From positions 2,542,001-2,606,000 of the forward strand of contig NZ_JACHVS010000001.1 of NCBI RefSeq assembly GCF_014190875.1: a DNA stretch of 64,000 bases, in the 5' to 3' direction. The position numbers and the translations under genes are program-made. Positions 45,307-56,852 of the stretch are shown here, one piece after another. Position 1 is the stretch's first letter. Every line of letters starts with the position of its first letter. The notes under the pieces were generated by a model that worked only from the letters and a program-made list of their open reading frames with translations, made no database searches and was not told the DNA's origin. Source of the stretch: Paeniglutamicibacter cryotolerans. GTDB taxonomy: Bacteria; Actinomycetota; Actinomycetes; Actinomycetales; Micrococcaceae.

Positions 45307-46481
45307 GCAACCCCACCATCGGCGTGACGGCCCCTGCAGGATTCTCCGCCTCCGGCGTGACGGCCGGACTCAAGGCCTCGGGCAACCCCGACCTCGCCAT
45401 CGTGCGCAACGACGGTCCGCTGCACCATGTGGCAGCCGTCTTCACCTCCAACCGCGTCGCGGCGGCACCTGTGCACTGGTCGCGCCAAGTGGTCGGCGAC
45501 GGCCGCGCCGACGCGGTGCTGCTGAACTCCGGCGGCGCCAACGCCTGCACCGGCCCGGAGGGCTTCGCCAATACGCACGCCTCGGCCGAACACGCGGCCA
45601 AGGTGCTGGGCATCGGCTCCGGCGACATCGTCGTCTGCTCCACCGGCCTGATCGGCGAACAGCTGCCAATGGACAAGATCATCCCCGGCATCGATGCGGC
45701 GGCGGCTGCGCTGGGCAGCGGCAGCGAGTTCGACGGCGGCGGCGCCGCGGCGACCGCCATCATGACCACCGATACCGTCTCCAAGCAGGCCGGCTTCGCC
45801 GGAACCGGCTACAGCATCGGCGCCATGGCCAAGGGCGCCGGCATGCTGGCGCCGGGCCTGGCCACCATGCTCGTGGTCATCACCACCGATGCCGTGGTCG
45901 AACCCGCCGGATTGGAGGCCGCCCTGCGCGGCGCGACCCGGGTCAGCTTCGATCGCGCCGACTCCGACGGCTGCATGTCCACCAACGACACCGTGGTGCT
46001 GATGGCCTCCGGTGCCTCGGGAACCGTGCCGGACCCGGCGGAATTCGCCACCGGGCTCAAGGACCTCTGCATCGACCTGGCCCTGCAGCTGATTCGCGAT
46101 GCCGAGGGCGCAGCCCACGACATCACCATCCGCACGTTCAACGCGGCCACCGAGCAGGACGCCGAGGACGTCTCGCGCACCGTCTCGCGCTCCAACCTGT
46201 TCAAGACGGCGATCTTCGGCCAGGACCCCAACTGGGGCCGTGTGCTCTCCGCCGTGGGAACCACCAAGGCCGTCTTCGAGGCCGATGAGCTGAACGTGTC
46301 GATCAACGGGGTGCAGATCTGCCGCAACGGCGGCGTGGGGGATGACCGCAACCTGGTCGACCTCACCGGCCGAGAGGTGCTGGTGGAGATCGACCTGAAC
46401 GCCGGCGACGCCGAGGCCGCCATCTGGACCAATGACCTCACCCACGACTATGTCCACGAGAACTCCGCCTACAGCAGCTAG
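45303..46481 (+). CDS. argJ: glutamate N-acetyltransferase / amino-acid acetyltransferase
   Basis: 392-aa ornithine acetyltransferase that recycles acetyl groups (and may also make N-acetylglutamate). Self-cleavage site [16 protein letters not shown] with nucleophile Thr in ATML. GTG start overlaps the argC stop. C-terminal [16 protein letters not shown] is the typical end. Confidence 0.97.
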   Translation: MSNPTIGVTAPAGFSASGVTAGLKASGNPDLAIVRNDGPLHHVAAVFTSNRVAAAPVHWSRQVVGDGRADAVLLNSGGANACTGPEGFANTHASAEHAAKVLGIGSGDIVVCSTGLIGEQLPMDKIIPGIDAAAAALGSGSEFDGGGAAATAIMTTDTVSKQAGFAGTGYSIGAMAKGAGMLAPGLATMLVVITTDAVVEPAGLEAALRGATRVSFDRADSDGCMSTNDTVVLMASGASGTVPDPAEFATGLKDLCIDLALQLIRDAEGAAHDITIRTFNAATEQDAEDVSRTVSRSNLFKTAIFGQDPNWGRVLSAVGTTKAVFEADELNVSINGVQICRNGGVGDDRNLVDLTGREVLVEIDLNAGDAEAAIWTNDLTHDYVHENSAYSS

Positions 46482-46507
46482 CGGTGTCCGGCAGTGAGGA
46501 ACTACCT

Positions 46508-47428
46508 ATGAGCAGCACCCAGACCACCCCCATGGACGTGGCCCAGCGCAAGGCCGAGGCCCTGATCGAGGCCTTGCCCTGGATCCAGCGCTTCGCCGGG
46601 ACCACCATGGTCATCAAGTACGGCGGCAACGCCATGGTCAACGAGGAATTGCGCCGCGCGTTCGCCGAAGACATCGTCTTCCTGCGCCACGTCGGCATCA
46701 ACCCCGTCGTCGTCCACGGCGGCGGACCGCAGATCAACTCGATGCTCAAGCGACTGGGCATTGAATCCGAGTTCAAGGGCGGGCTGCGAGTCACCACGCC
46801 CGAGGCCATGGATGTGGTGCGCATGGTGCTCACCGGGCAGGTCCAGCGCGAACTGATCGGCCTGATCAACTCGCATGGGCCCTACGCCGTGGGACTCTCC
46901 GGAGAGGACGGGGCGCTGCTGCGTGCCGTGCGCACCGGAACAGTCATTGACGGGCAGGAAGTGGACCTGGGCCTGGTAGGCGAGGTTACCGGTGTCGCCC
47001 CCGAGGCGATCCTGGACCTGCTGCAGGCCGGGCGCATTCCGGTCATCTCCACGATCGCCCCCGAGGTCGATGCGAACGACGACCCCACTGGGCAGGTGCT
47101 CAACGTCAACGCAGACACCGCCGCCGCGGCACTGGCCTCGGCGCTGGGAGCCTCCAAGCTGGTGATCCTTACCGATGTGGAGGGGCTCTATGCCAACTGG
47201 CCGGACAAGTCGTCGCTGATCTCCAGCATCACCGCATCCGAGCTCGAGGTGATGCTGCCCTCGCTCGAATCCGGCATGATCCCGAAGATGGCCGCCTGCC
47301 TCAAGGCCGTTGCCCAGGGCGTCGCCCAGGCCCACATCGTCGATGGCCGCCAACCGCACTCCATGCTGCTGGAGGTCTTCACCTCCGCCGGCGTGGGCAC
47401 CCAAGTCGTTCCGGAGGAACTTACATGA
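46508..47428 (+). CDS. argB: acetylglutamate kinase
   Basis: 306-aa amino-acid kinase; second step of the pathway and usual target of arginine feedback. [38 protein letters not shown] and [12 protein letters not shown] 46508 preceded by GAGGA; an upstream GTG at 46484 is less likely. N-terminal helix ([18 protein letters not shown]) is of the arginine-sensitive type. Confidence 0.97.
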   Translation: MSSTQTTPMDVAQRKAEALIEALPWIQRFAGTTMVIKYGGNAMVNEELRRAFAEDIVFLRHVGINPVVVHGGGPQINSMLKRLGIESEFKGGLRVTTPEAMDVVRMVLTGQVQRELIGLINSHGPYAVGLSGEDGALLRAVRTGTVIDGQEVDLGLVGEVTGVAPEAILDLLQAGRIPVISTIAPEVDANDDPTGQVLNVNADTAAAALASALGASKLVILTDVEGLYANWPDKSSLISSITASELEVMLPSLESGMIPKMAACLKAVAQGVAQAHIVDGRQPHSMLLEVFTSAGVGTQVVPEELT

Positions 47429-48675
47429 GTGACATCGTCGCAGCAGACATCAACGAGCTGGCGCACCTGCAGGGCACCGAGCTGCTCGCCCGCTACCAGG
47501 CCTCGCTGATGGGGGTCTTCGGCACCCCGCAACGCGTGCTGGTGCGCGGCACCGGGTCCCTGGTCTGGGACGCCGACGGCAATGAATACCTGGACCTGCT
47601 GGCCGGCATCGCGGTCAACGCGCTGGGCCACGCCCACCCGCTGCTGAACTCGGTCGCCACCAGCCAGATGGCCACGCTGGGGCACATCTCCAATTTCTTC
47701 ACCTCCCCGACGCAGATCGGGCTGGCCGAGAAGCTGCTTGAACTCACCGCCGCCCCGGCAGGCTCCAAGGTCTTCTTCACCAACTCCGGCACCGAGGCAA
47801 ACGAGGCGGCCTTCAAGCTGGCCCGCCGCAATGCCGGAACCCCGCAGAAGCCGCGTACCCGGATCGTCGCCCTGGAGCAGGGTTTCCACGGGCGGAGCAT
47901 GGGCGCACTGGCGCTGACCTGGAAACAGGCCTACCGCGAACCGTTCGAACCGCTGCCCGGCGGCGTCGAATGGGTGCCGGCCGGCGACGTGGACGCGCTG
48001 CGCGCAGCCGTCGATGATTCAGTGGCGGCCATCTTCATCGAACCGATCCAGGGCGAGGCCGGCGTGGTCCCGCTTCCCGCCGGTTACCTGGCGGCGGCGC
48101 GGGAGATCGCCTCTGCCGCCGGGGCCCTGCTGGTCTTCGACGAGGTACAGACCGGCATCGGGCGCACCGGCAAGTGGTTTGCCTCCGAGGGAGTGCTGCC
48201 CGATGCGATGACCCTGGCCAAGGGCCTGGGCGGCGGCTTCCCGATCGGCGCCCTGGTCACTTTCGGCGATACGGCCTCGACGCTGCTGTCTGCCGGCCAG
48301 CACGGCACCACCTTCGGCGGCAACCCCGTCGCCACCGCGTGCGCGCTGGCGACGCTGCACGTGATCGAATCCCAGCAGCTGCTGGCCCACGTTCAGACCA
48401 CCGGTGCGGTGCTGCGCGAGCAGCTCGCCACGCTGGACTGCGTCACAGAGGTGCGCGGGGAAGGCCTGCTGATCGGCTTCGACCTCGCCGCGGACGTGGC
48501 CCCGGCACTGGTGCGCCACGCACTGGATGCCGGCTTCATCATTAACGCCCCGGGACCGCGCACCCTGCGCCTGGCCCCTCCACTGATCATCACCGCCGAA
48601 CAATTGGGCACCTTCGTGGAGGCGCTGCCTGCGCTCTACGTGGCCGCCCTCGCAGAAAGCCAGGAACAGGCATGA
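47425..48675 (+). CDS. argD: acetylornithine aminotransferase
   Basis: 416-aa PLP class III aminotransferase. [45 protein letters not shown] and PLP Lys in [18 protein letters not shown] overlap with argB and with argF. Confidence 0.96.
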   Translation: MSDIVAADINELAHLQGTELLARYQASLMGVFGTPQRVLVRGTGSLVWDADGNEYLDLLAGIAVNALGHAHPLLNSVATSQMATLGHISNFFTSPTQIGLAEKLLELTAAPAGSKVFFTNSGTEANEAAFKLARRNAGTPQKPRTRIVALEQGFHGRSMGALALTWKQAYREPFEPLPGGVEWVPAGDVDALRAAVDDSVAAIFIEPIQGEAGVVPLPAGYLAAAREIASAAGALLVFDEVQTGIGRTGKWFASEGVLPDAMTLAKGLGGGFPIGALVTFGDTASTLLSAGQHGTTFGGNPVATACALATLHVIESQQLLAHVQTTGAVLREQLATLDCVTEVRGEGLLIGFDLAADVAPALVRHALDAGFIINAPGPRTLRLAPPLIITAEQLGTFVEALPALYVAALAESQEQA

Positions 48676-49664
48676 GCCCAGCGAACACCACCCCCGTACG
48701 TCACTTCCTCACCGACCTGGACCTTAGCCAGGCGGAACAGTCCGAGGTGCTGGATCTCGCCGCGGCCATGAAGGCCGACCGCTACGGGTACCGCCCGTAC
48801 GCCGGCCCGCAGACCGTCGTCGTGTTCTTCGACAAGACTTCCACCCGCACCCGGGTCTCCTTCGCCGCGGGCATCGCCGAGCTGGGGGGCACACCGCTGA
48901 TCATCAACTCCGGCGAGTCCCAGCTGGGCCACAAGGAATCGATCGCCGATTCCGCCAAGGTGCTCGAGCGCATGGTCTCCACCATCGTCTGGCGTACCTA
49001 CGCCCAGGCCGGGCTCGAGGAAATGGCGCAGAATTCATCGGTGCCGGTCATCAACGCGCTCTCGGATGACTATCACCCGTGCCAGCTGCTGGCCGATCTG
49101 CTGACCGTGCGTGAACATAAGGGCGCCCTGGCCGGGCTGTCGATGGCCTACCTGGGCGACTCGGCCAACAACATGGCCAATTCCTACCTGCTTGCCGGCG
49201 TCACTGCGGGCATGCATGTGCGCATTGCTGGCCCCGAGGGCTACCTGCCCTCGGCTGCGATCATCGCCGCCGCCGAGCAACGCGCCGCACAGACCGGCGG
49301 TTCGGTGCTGGTGACCACCGATGCGACGGCGGCGTTGGCCGGAGCCGACGTAGTCGCCACCGACACCTGGGTGTCGATGGGACAGGAAGACGAGAAGGCT
49401 GCGCGCCTGGAGCTCTTTCGCGACTATGCGGTGGATGCGACCGCGATGGCCCATGCGCACGAGGACGCGATCGTGCTGCACTGCCTGCCGGCTTACCGCG
49501 GCTATGAGATCTCGGCCGAGGTCATCGATGGCCCGCAATCGGTGGTCTTCGACGAGGCAGAGAACCGTCTCCATGCGCAGAAGGCACTGATGGCCTGGCT
49601 CATGGCCAAGTCCAACCTGGCCGAGGTTGCCGGGGTGCGGCAGTCCTGCGACGGAGTACGATGA
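48672..49664 (+). CDS. argF: ornithine carbamoyltransferase
   Basis: 330-aa OTCase. Carbamoyl-phosphate motif STRTRVSF, DDYHPCQLLADLLT, and ornithine motif HCLPAYRG. Overlaps argD and argR by 4 nt. Confidence 0.97.
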   Translation: MSPANTTPVRHFLTDLDLSQAEQSEVLDLAAAMKADRYGYRPYAGPQTVVVFFDKTSTRTRVSFAAGIAELGGTPLIINSGESQLGHKESIADSAKVLERMVSTIVWRTYAQAGLEEMAQNSSVPVINALSDDYHPCQLLADLLTVREHKGALAGLSMAYLGDSANNMANSYLLAGVTAGMHVRIAGPEGYLPSAAIIAAAEQRAAQTGGSVLVTTDATAALAGADVVATDTWVSMGQEDEKAARLELFRDYAVDATAMAHAHEDAIVLHCLPAYRGYEISAEVIDGPQSVVFDEAENRLHAQKALMAWLMAKSNLAEVAGVRQSCDGVR

Positions 49665-50170
49665 GCAACCTCCCGGCTTCACAGCCGTCTACCAAGACCG
49701 CGCGTCAGGCCCGCATCACGGCGGTCCTTGCGGCCCGGGCGGTACGTTCGCAGGCAGAGCTTGCCGTGCTGCTCTCCGATGAGGGGCTGCAGGTTACACA
49801 GGCCACGCTCTCGCGCGACCTGGTGGAGCTCGGTGCGGTGCGTGTGCGCGGCGTCGAAGGAGCTCTCGTCTATGCGCTGCGCGCCGAGGGCGGAGACCGC
49901 AGTCCACAGGTGGTACTCAGCCAAGAGGTGCTCGATGCCCGCCTCTCCAAGCTCTGCGCCGAACTGCTGGTCTCCGCCGAGGCCAGCGGGAACATGGTGG
50001 TGCTGCGCACCCCGCCAGGTGCTGCGAATTTCCTGGCCCTATCCATCGACCACTCGCTGATGCCCTCGGTGCTGGGTACCATCGCCGGGGATGACACGGT
50101 CCTGATTGTCACTCGTGACCCCGGAGGCGGGCAGGCGCTGGCCGCACGCTTCCTGGAATTGGCCGAATAG
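49661..50170 (+). CDS. argR: arginine repressor
   Basis: 169 aa. N-terminal winged HTH (TKTARQARITAVLAARAVRSQ; VTQATLSRDLVELGAVRV). C-terminal oligomerisation and arginine-binding domain (GTIAGDDTVLIVTRDPGGG with the GD[DN]T motif). Autoregulation through the argC site is expected. Confidence 0.96.
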   Translation: MSNLPASQPSTKTARQARITAVLAARAVRSQAELAVLLSDEGLQVTQATLSRDLVELGAVRVRGVEGALVYALRAEGGDRSPQVVLSQEVLDARLSKLCAELLVSAEASGNMVVLRTPPGAANFLALSIDHSLMPSVLGTIAGDDTVLIVTRDPGGGQALAARFLELAE

Positions 50171-50262
50171 CGTCGATTCGTGAATCAAAGCTGTTGCCAT
50201 GGGCCGTCGTTCCCACCAAGATGGTGGGCAACGGCGGCCCGTTTCCCTTCAGGAGGCAGATG

Positions 50263-50721
50263 ATGCACGAACTCGAGGACAGCATTGAAATGCGCACCGT
50301 CGTCAGGACAGATGCGCAGAAGCTGTGGCAGCTGGTCAGCGAGCCGGGCTGGTTCGTCAACGACGGGGAAATTGTTGAACACCGGATCACCATGGAGGGG
50401 GACCTGGCCACGGTGACGGATCCGGTGCACGGCACCTTCCGGATCCGGGTCGTCGACATCGATCCCGGATATTACGTCTCCTATCGCTGGATCGGATCCT
50501 CCTTGGGGGAGGGCGACGGAACCGAGGACCCGGTTCCGGTAGCGACTCTGATCGAGTTCAGGCTAAACGACCATGGCGACGGCGTGGAACTGCTGGTGCG
50601 CGAAAGCGGGATCACCGCCCTGGACCTGGACGCCGATGCGCATTGCAGGTTCCTGCTGGATAACCGTGAGGGGTGGGAGATCGAATTACGGGCAGTGCAT
50701 GAACACCTGCACGCCGACTGA
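50263..50721 (+). CDS. SRPBCC/AHSA1-type domain protein
   Basis: 152-aa START-like lipid or ligand-binding fold, best matched to activator of Hsp90 ATPase homologue 1-like proteins: EMRTVVRTDAQKLWQLVSEPGWFVND, YVSYRWIG and a C-terminal helix after NREGWEIELRAVHEHL. AGGAGG is spaced 6 nt from the second of two adjacent ATGs, so I use 50263. In toxin-antitoxin or ArsR contexts such proteins pair with regulators; none is adjacent here except argR. Confidence 0.75.
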   Translation: MHELEDSIEMRTVVRTDAQKLWQLVSEPGWFVNDGEIVEHRITMEGDLATVTDPVHGTFRIRVVDIDPGYYVSYRWIGSSLGEGDGTEDPVPVATLIEFRLNDHGDGVELLVRESGITALDLDADAHCRFLLDNREGWEIELRAVHEHLHAD

Positions 50722-50748
50722 TGGCCAGCGCCCCGCAGGAGGATGAAC

Positions 50749-50789
50749 GAGGAACTGCCCGGACCTTGACGGGTCCGGGCAGTTCCTCG
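50749..50789. terminator. bidirectional terminator between SRPBCC and macro-domain genes
   Basis: 17-bp stem CGAGGAACTGCCCGGAC... with complement GTCCGGGCAGTTCCTCG ending at 50789, followed by TTTGTT on the plus strand. It lies between convergent genes. Confidence 0.8.
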
Positions 50790-50794
50790 TTTGT

Positions 50795-51355
50795 TCAGTG
50801 TCCGTGCACGAGTCGCATGTCGCTGAGCGGAGTGTCGAAGGCCCGGTGGAATTCGGCCTCCACCTCGGGCTGAAGCGCAACCATGGTCACCTTATGGATG
50901 GAGGTGGAGTGTGCGTAGGTCTCGAACCAGCCGATGATGGCATGGGCGGCGATGTCGGCTGCTTGCGCCGGATCCCACCCGCAAGCTCCGGCCCCGATGG
51001 CAGGGAACGCAATGCTGGTGGCTTCCAGATGGTTGGCCGCGTACAGGCTGTTGATATAGCAGTTGGCCAGCACCTTGGGATTGACCTGTCCGACGTGCCG
51101 GTTCGGCCCTGCGGTATGGATGACCCAGCGAGCCTTGAGGTTTCCCGCGCCGGTGGCGACTGCCAGCCCGGTGGACAACCCGTCGGGGTGTGAGGTGGCC
51201 AGCAGTCGACGGCACTCGGCCAGTAGCCGGGGACCTGCGGCTGCATGGATGGCCCCATCAACGCCACCGCCGCCCAGTAGGGAGGGGTTGGCCGCATTGA
51301 CGATGACATCGACCACTTGCTCGGTGATGTCTCCCTGCACGATGTCTATATGCAT
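50795..51355 (-). CDS. macro-domain protein (O-acetyl-ADP-ribose deacetylase-like)
   Basis: 186-aa macro domain covering nearly the entire protein, with ADP-ribose-binding motifs VNAANPSLLGGGGVDGAIH, HTAGPN, and FPAIGAGACGWDPAQAADIAAHA. YmdB/MacroD-type enzymes remove ADP-ribose from proteins or hydrolyse O-acetyl-ADP-ribose. ATG 51355 has AGGAG about 10 nt upstream. Neighbouring genes give no functional hint. Confidence 0.9.
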   Translation of the reverse strand: MHIDIVQGDITEQVVDVIVNAANPSLLGGGGVDGAIHAAAGPRLLAECRRLLATSHPDGLSTGLAVATGAGNLKARWVIHTAGPNRHVGQVNPKVLANCYINSLYAANHLEATSIAFPAIGAGACGWDPAQAADIAAHAIIGWFETYAHSTSIHKVTMVALQPEVEAEFHRAFDTPLSDMRLVHGH

Positions 51356-51459
51356 CTTGTATGCTCCTGCCCTAGTCGTTTGTACCTCTGAACCAAACAA
51401 TACGCTGAGCTGGTGGGCTTTACTCTAGACGCTCAGCGTATTCATAGGGTCGCTCCTGG

Positions 51460-52248
51460 TTAGAGCCCCGGGACAGCTACCGTTTCAGCCTTCGAGGGTG
51501 CGGTGTGTGGTTTTACGGCGTTCCATTCAGCGAAAGAAACAGTGCCTGAATCCTTGCCTGTGGAATCCTTGGGCTCCATTTGCAGGAGGTACGGATCGCC
51601 TTCGGCGGCAATCCAAAGGATTCCCTTTTTTGCCGTGTATTTGAAGGCCTTGGCACCGTTGAGGTCGACGACTGACTTGCCTGTCATTTTGCCCAGATCG
51701 GATTCTTTGATGTCCTCCGCACCCAAAGATTCCAGCAGTGTGCCGATGCTGAGGTCGCCGAACTGACTGGTGTCTTTCACTGAGATCCATTTGCCATGTG
51801 CCAATGAATCAACCATTTTCGCGGCATCCTTGCCGACATTCTGGGTAAAGAACTTCTGATCGGCCTTGACATAGGAACCTCCGTCGGCGGTGAGCAACTC
51901 GACAGTGGCGCCATCCCTGGTGATCTGGGCGCGTGAGTTGGATCCATCGCGGGTCCCTGACAATTTGACCTTCGCTGACTCCGAGCCCCGGGTCATATCG
52001 GCATCAATGGAGACGGACGTGGCGCTCCTCAAGGCAGCGGAGACCTTCGGGAAGATCTCCTTTGCTTCGGGAGCAATGAGAGCCTCGACGGGAGTGGCAG
52101 GAGCAGCCTGGGTAGCTGTGGTTTCACTCTCTTGAGTGGGAGTGGCAGTGGGGGTGGGAGCCTCTTGGGCGCCGCCACATCCGGCCAAGGCCAGCAGCAG
52201 CGAAGCGGTGACGGGCAGGAGAAGGGTCTTGTTCTTAAGGGTATTCAT
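51460..52248 (-). CDS. putative LppX/LprG-like lipoprotein
   Basis: 262 aa. Signal peptide MNTLKNKTLLLPVTASLLLALAG with lipobox LAGC, then a Thr/Glu/Pro-rich spacer (about 25-50) and a domain with the LprAFG flavour (SAALRSATSVSIDADMTRG; RAQITRDGATVELLTADGGSYVKADQKFF). Strong GGAGG before the ATG. Relatives bind lipids or are envelope-associated. Function here unknown. Confidence 0.75.
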   Translation of the reverse strand: MNTLKNKTLLLPVTASLLLALAGCGGAQEAPTPTATPTQESETTATQAAPATPVEALIAPEAKEIFPKVSAALRSATSVSIDADMTRGSESAKVKLSGTRDGSNSRAQITRDGATVELLTADGGSYVKADQKFFTQNVGKDAAKMVDSLAHGKWISVKDTSQFGDLSIGTLLESLGAEDIKESDLGKMTGKSVVDLNGAKAFKYTAKKGILWIAAEGDPYLLQMEPKDSTGKDSGTVSFAEWNAVKPHTAPSKAETVAVPGL

Positions 52249-52452
52249 GAAGGCGTCCTCCACGGTGCGTCCAAGTGGTGAGTAGGTGGCGTGCCGGTGC
52301 TGCATCCTTTGGGGAACATCGACACGCCAACTACTCTACCGTGTGGAGTAATCCGTTTGCCGCGCTCGGATAGTTCTATCCATGACGACCACGGCTGGTC
52401 CCCGCACCCTTGCGGCGCCATGCGGGACGGCTTCGGAGCGACGGAATATCTC

Positions 52453-52869
52453 CTAGAGGTATTCCTCGATGACCGAGCGCATCTCGGCCAGAGAGAACAT
52501 CTCCGTGACGGCCAGTGCGTTCTGCGGCCCGAGCTTCGGATCGGCGCCTCGGCCCAGGAGGAAGCGGGTCAGGGGTTCGTTCTTGCGGAAGACGGAGCAG
52601 GTCAGCGCTCCCTGGCCCTTGTCGTTCAGGCGGTTGATCTCGGCGTTGCGGGCCACGAGCGCCTCGACCAGCTCGTTGTGGCCGTTGTAGGCGGCGAGGA
52701 TCAATAGGGTGTCGCCCTTGGAATCGGTGAGGTCGACCGGGATGCCCTGGTCGATCAATGCCATGAGTTTGCTTGTCTCGCCTGCGCGGGCCAGGTCGAA
52801 CAGCGAATGCAGGAAGGCGAGTTCGGCCTCGCTCAGCTCGGTCGGTGCCGCCGGTATTTCTTCAGTCAT
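52453..52869 (-). CDS. ankyrin-repeat protein
   Basis: 138 aa, three to four ankyrin repeats: ALIDQGIPVDLTDSKGDTLLILAAYNGH, LVEALVARNAEINRLNDKGQGAL, and LTRFLLGRGADPKLG. Cytoplasmic interaction module; partner unknown. The stretch 52249-52452 contains no gene. Confidence 0.8.
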   Translation of the reverse strand: MTEEIPAAPTELSEAELAFLHSLFDLARAGETSKLMALIDQGIPVDLTDSKGDTLLILAAYNGHNELVEALVARNAEINRLNDKGQGALTCSVFRKNEPLTRFLLGRGADPKLGPQNALAVTEMFSLAEMRSVIEEYL

Positions 52870-52914
52870 GCTCAAAAGATTACCGGGAGGCGCAGGCGGC
52901 GTGGATTTCCTCTT

Positions 52915-52950
52915 GTGCATAATTATGTAGACTTATGCATAAGAAGTGAA
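52915..52950 (+). promoter_or_regulatory. ARG-box-like operator upstream of argG
   Basis: AT-rich repeated half sites TGCATAATTATGTA and TTATGCATAA, followed by AGTGAATGTG, in an otherwise GC-rich region 51 to 86 nt before the argG GTG. They resemble the argC site, so ArgR is the likely binder. Confidence 0.72.
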
Positions 52951-53000
52951 TGTGTCGTTATTGGCGAACCTCTACGAGTTCGCCGCAGAAGGAGAACACA

Positions 53001-54212
53001 GTGAAGGAACGCATCGTCCTGGCCTACTCGGGCGGACTGGACACCTCGGTGGCCATCGGGTGGATTGCCGACGCAACGGGAGCGGAAGTCATCGCTGTCG
53101 CGGTAGATGTCGGACAGGGCGGGGAGTCGCTGGAAACCATCCGCCAGCGCGCCCTGGGCTGCGGGGCCGTCGAGGCCTATGTCGCAGACGCCCGCGACGA
53201 GTTCGCCAACGAATACTGCATGCCCACGCTGAAGGCCGGCGGCCTCTACCAGAACCATTACCCGCTGGTCTCCGCCATCTCCCGTCCCGTGATCGTCAAG
53301 CACCTGGTGGCGGCGGCCAAGCAGTTCGGAGCCACCACCGTCTCCCACGGCTGCACGGGCAAAGGCAACGACCAGGTCCGCTTCGAAGTCGGCATCCAGA
53401 CCCTGGGCCCGGAACTCAAGTGCATCGCTCCCGTGCGCGACCTGGCCCTGACCCGCGACAAGGCCATTTCCTATGCCGAGGCCAGGAACCTCCCGATCGA
53501 AACCACGAAGAAGAACCCGTACTCGATCGACCAGAACGTCTGGGGCCGCGCGGTGGAAACCGGCTACCTCGAAGACATCTGGAACGCCCCCACCGAGGAC
53601 ATCTACGACTACACCGCCTCCCCGGAGTTCCCTCCGGCGCCCGATGAAGTGCTGATCAGCTTCCGCGAGGGCATTCCGGTGGCCATCGACGGGGTGGCCG
53701 TCACCCCGCTGCAGGCCATCGAGGAACTCAACCGACGTGGCGGAGCCCAGGGCATCGGCCGCATTGACGTCGTCGAGGACCGCCTGGTCGGCATCAAATC
53801 CCGCGAGATCTACGAGGCGCCCGGCGCCATGGTACTGATGGAGGCGCACAAGCACCTGGAAAACGTCACCCTCGAACGCGAGCAGGCACGCTTCAAGGCC
53901 ACCGTTTCCCAGCGTTGGAGCGAGCTGGTCTACGACGGCCAGTGGTTCTCCCCGCTCAAGCGCTCGCTGGACACATTCATCGACGACACGCAACGTTACG
54001 TCTCGGGCGACATCCGCATGTCCCTGCACGGCGGGCGCGCTACGGTTGAGGGGCGCCGTTCGGATACCGGACTGTACCGCTTCGACCTCGCCACCTACGA
54101 CACCGGCGACGCGTTCGACCAGTCCAGCGCCCGCGGCTTCATTGACATATTCGGCCTGACATCCAAGGTCGCCACCGAGCGCGATGAGCGCGTAGCCGGA
54201 GAGGCCAAGTAA
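53001..54212 (+). CDS. argG: argininosuccinate synthase
   Basis: 403 aa. ATP pyrophosphatase loop [26 protein letters not shown], and [17 protein letters not shown] start after AAGGAG (6-nt spacer), in a gene separated from argC-R by six kilobases' worth of one SRPBCC, one macro, one lipoprotein and one ankyrin gene. Followed directly by argH. Confidence 0.97.
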   Translation: MKERIVLAYSGGLDTSVAIGWIADATGAEVIAVAVDVGQGGESLETIRQRALGCGAVEAYVADARDEFANEYCMPTLKAGGLYQNHYPLVSAISRPVIVKHLVAAAKQFGATTVSHGCTGKGNDQVRFEVGIQTLGPELKCIAPVRDLALTRDKAISYAEARNLPIETTKKNPYSIDQNVWGRAVETGYLEDIWNAPTEDIYDYTASPEFPPAPDEVLISFREGIPVAIDGVAVTPLQAIEELNRRGGAQGIGRIDVVEDRLVGIKSREIYEAPGAMVLMEAHKHLENVTLEREQARFKATVSQRWSELVYDGQWFSPLKRSLDTFIDDTQRYVSGDIRMSLHGGRATVEGRRSDTGLYRFDLATYDTGDAFDQSSARGFIDIFGLTSKVATERDERVAGEAK

Positions 54213-55628
<1,416 letters not shown>

Positions 55629-55642
55629 CCTCCGTATGATGC

Positions 55643-55688
55643 GACCGCCCGACGGCGGCGGGCTGGAGCCCGCCGCCGTCGGGCGGTC
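55643..55688 (+). terminator. hairpin after argH
   Basis: Perfect 20-bp inverted repeat GACCGCCCGACGGCGGCGGG with its complement and a 6-nt loop, 14 nt past argH. No T-tract; strong GC stem. Confidence 0.7.
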
Positions 55689-55727
55689 GGCGGGAGGACC
55701 ACGGCAGAACGAGTGAGGGAGCAGACG

Positions 55728-56852
55728 ATGACGGAAACGACGGCACCACCGCGGGCCGGGGCCCCCACGACGTGGACGCTGGATGACTACCACGGCGGAA
55801 GATGTGCCCTGGCCGACTTGCTGAAGCCATTGCCGATGGAGACCTCGCGCGAGTATGAGCTCCTGCTCATGGGCATCGCGCTGAAGGCCGACCGGGCGCG
55901 GCTTCGCCCCGAACTGCTGGTGGCCGTACGCGACGCCGACGAGGACGTGGCCTTCGCCGCGTTCTACTGCGGAACCATCCTCCTGCGCCGGATGAAGGAC
56001 TTCACCGAGCTGGAGAGCTGGTTCATGATCTACGGGCCGCGGTTTGCCGGCCGGCCCGCCTATGGCCACACGCGCGTCATGTCTGATCTGGAGCGCGGAT
56101 TGCGCAACGTGGACGTGTCACAAACACTTCGGCTGTCCCGCGGCTACGCGCAGGGCTTCCCGAAACATACCGGCTTCGTCCACCTCTACGCCGACGTCGT
56201 GGCTACCGCGCGTGAACTGGCACGGGAGAACGGGGATGAGCAACCTCCCGTGGATGCGATCGAGTCAGGGCTCAAGGCCGTGGACGACGCCATAGCGCTG
56301 GAGCCCGGCTATGCGAAGTTCTACGCAACCAAGGCCAGACTGCTGGCGCTGCGGCATGATTACGGCGAGGCCCTGATCTGCATCACCTTCGCCATCGACC
56401 GGGAGGACTCGTCACGGTCCGACTACGCCATCAGGATCGGCAACTACCAGTCGCTGAGGCTCTCGATTCAGTCCCAGGAGAACGACCGGAAGCTGCGGAA
56501 CCGGATCGAGGAATATTCCCGGGAATTCGATCGGAAACATGACGAGGCCGAAGCCAAGCTGGCCGAATCGGTCAGCCGGATGGACGGCTCCACCCTGAAG
56601 AACCTCGAGTTCCTTGGTTTCTTCGCGGCGCTGATCTCCTTCACCATCGGCAGCGTGCAAATGGCGGTGTCATTTCCGCCGCAGGATGCGGCCGGTCTGA
56701 TCGTCGTCCTGATGGGGGCCCTGCTGGTGGCCTTCTCCGGATTCAGCTTCATCCTCGAACGGCATCTGAGCACCAGCAGCTGGAGAGTGCTCATCGCCGG
56801 TGGCGTGGGCCTGCTGGCCTGTGTGGGAGGTGCCTTGATTTGGCTGCGCTGA
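55728..56852 (+). CDS. TPR-like protein with C-terminal membrane helices
   Basis: 374 aa, not recognised. N-terminal and middle part is helical with a TPR-like unit (AIESGLKAVDDAIALEPGYAKFYATKARLLALRHDYGEAL, about residues 175-215), then a charged coiled coil (NDRKLRNRIEEYSREFDRKHDEAEAKLAESV). Three membrane helices end it (FFAALISFTIGSVQMAV; GLIVVLMGALLVAFSGFSFIL; VLIAGGVGLLACVGGALIW). ATG 55728 has GAGGGAG upstream. It overlaps the next gene by 13 nt; the pair likely forms a signalling or stress module. Confidence 0.65.
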   Translation: MTETTAPPRAGAPTTWTLDDYHGGRCALADLLKPLPMETSREYELLLMGIALKADRARLRPELLVAVRDADEDVAFAAFYCGTILLRRMKDFTELESWFMIYGPRFAGRPAYGHTRVMSDLERGLRNVDVSQTLRLSRGYAQGFPKHTGFVHLYADVVATARELARENGDEQPPVDAIESGLKAVDDAIALEPGYAKFYATKARLLALRHDYGEALICITFAIDREDSSRSDYAIRIGNYQSLRLSIQSQENDRKLRNRIEEYSREFDRKHDEAEAKLAESVSRMDGSTLKNLEFLGFFAALISFTIGSVQMAVSFPPQDAAGLIVVLMGALLVAFSGFSFILERHLSTSSWRVLIAGGVGLLACVGGALIWLR

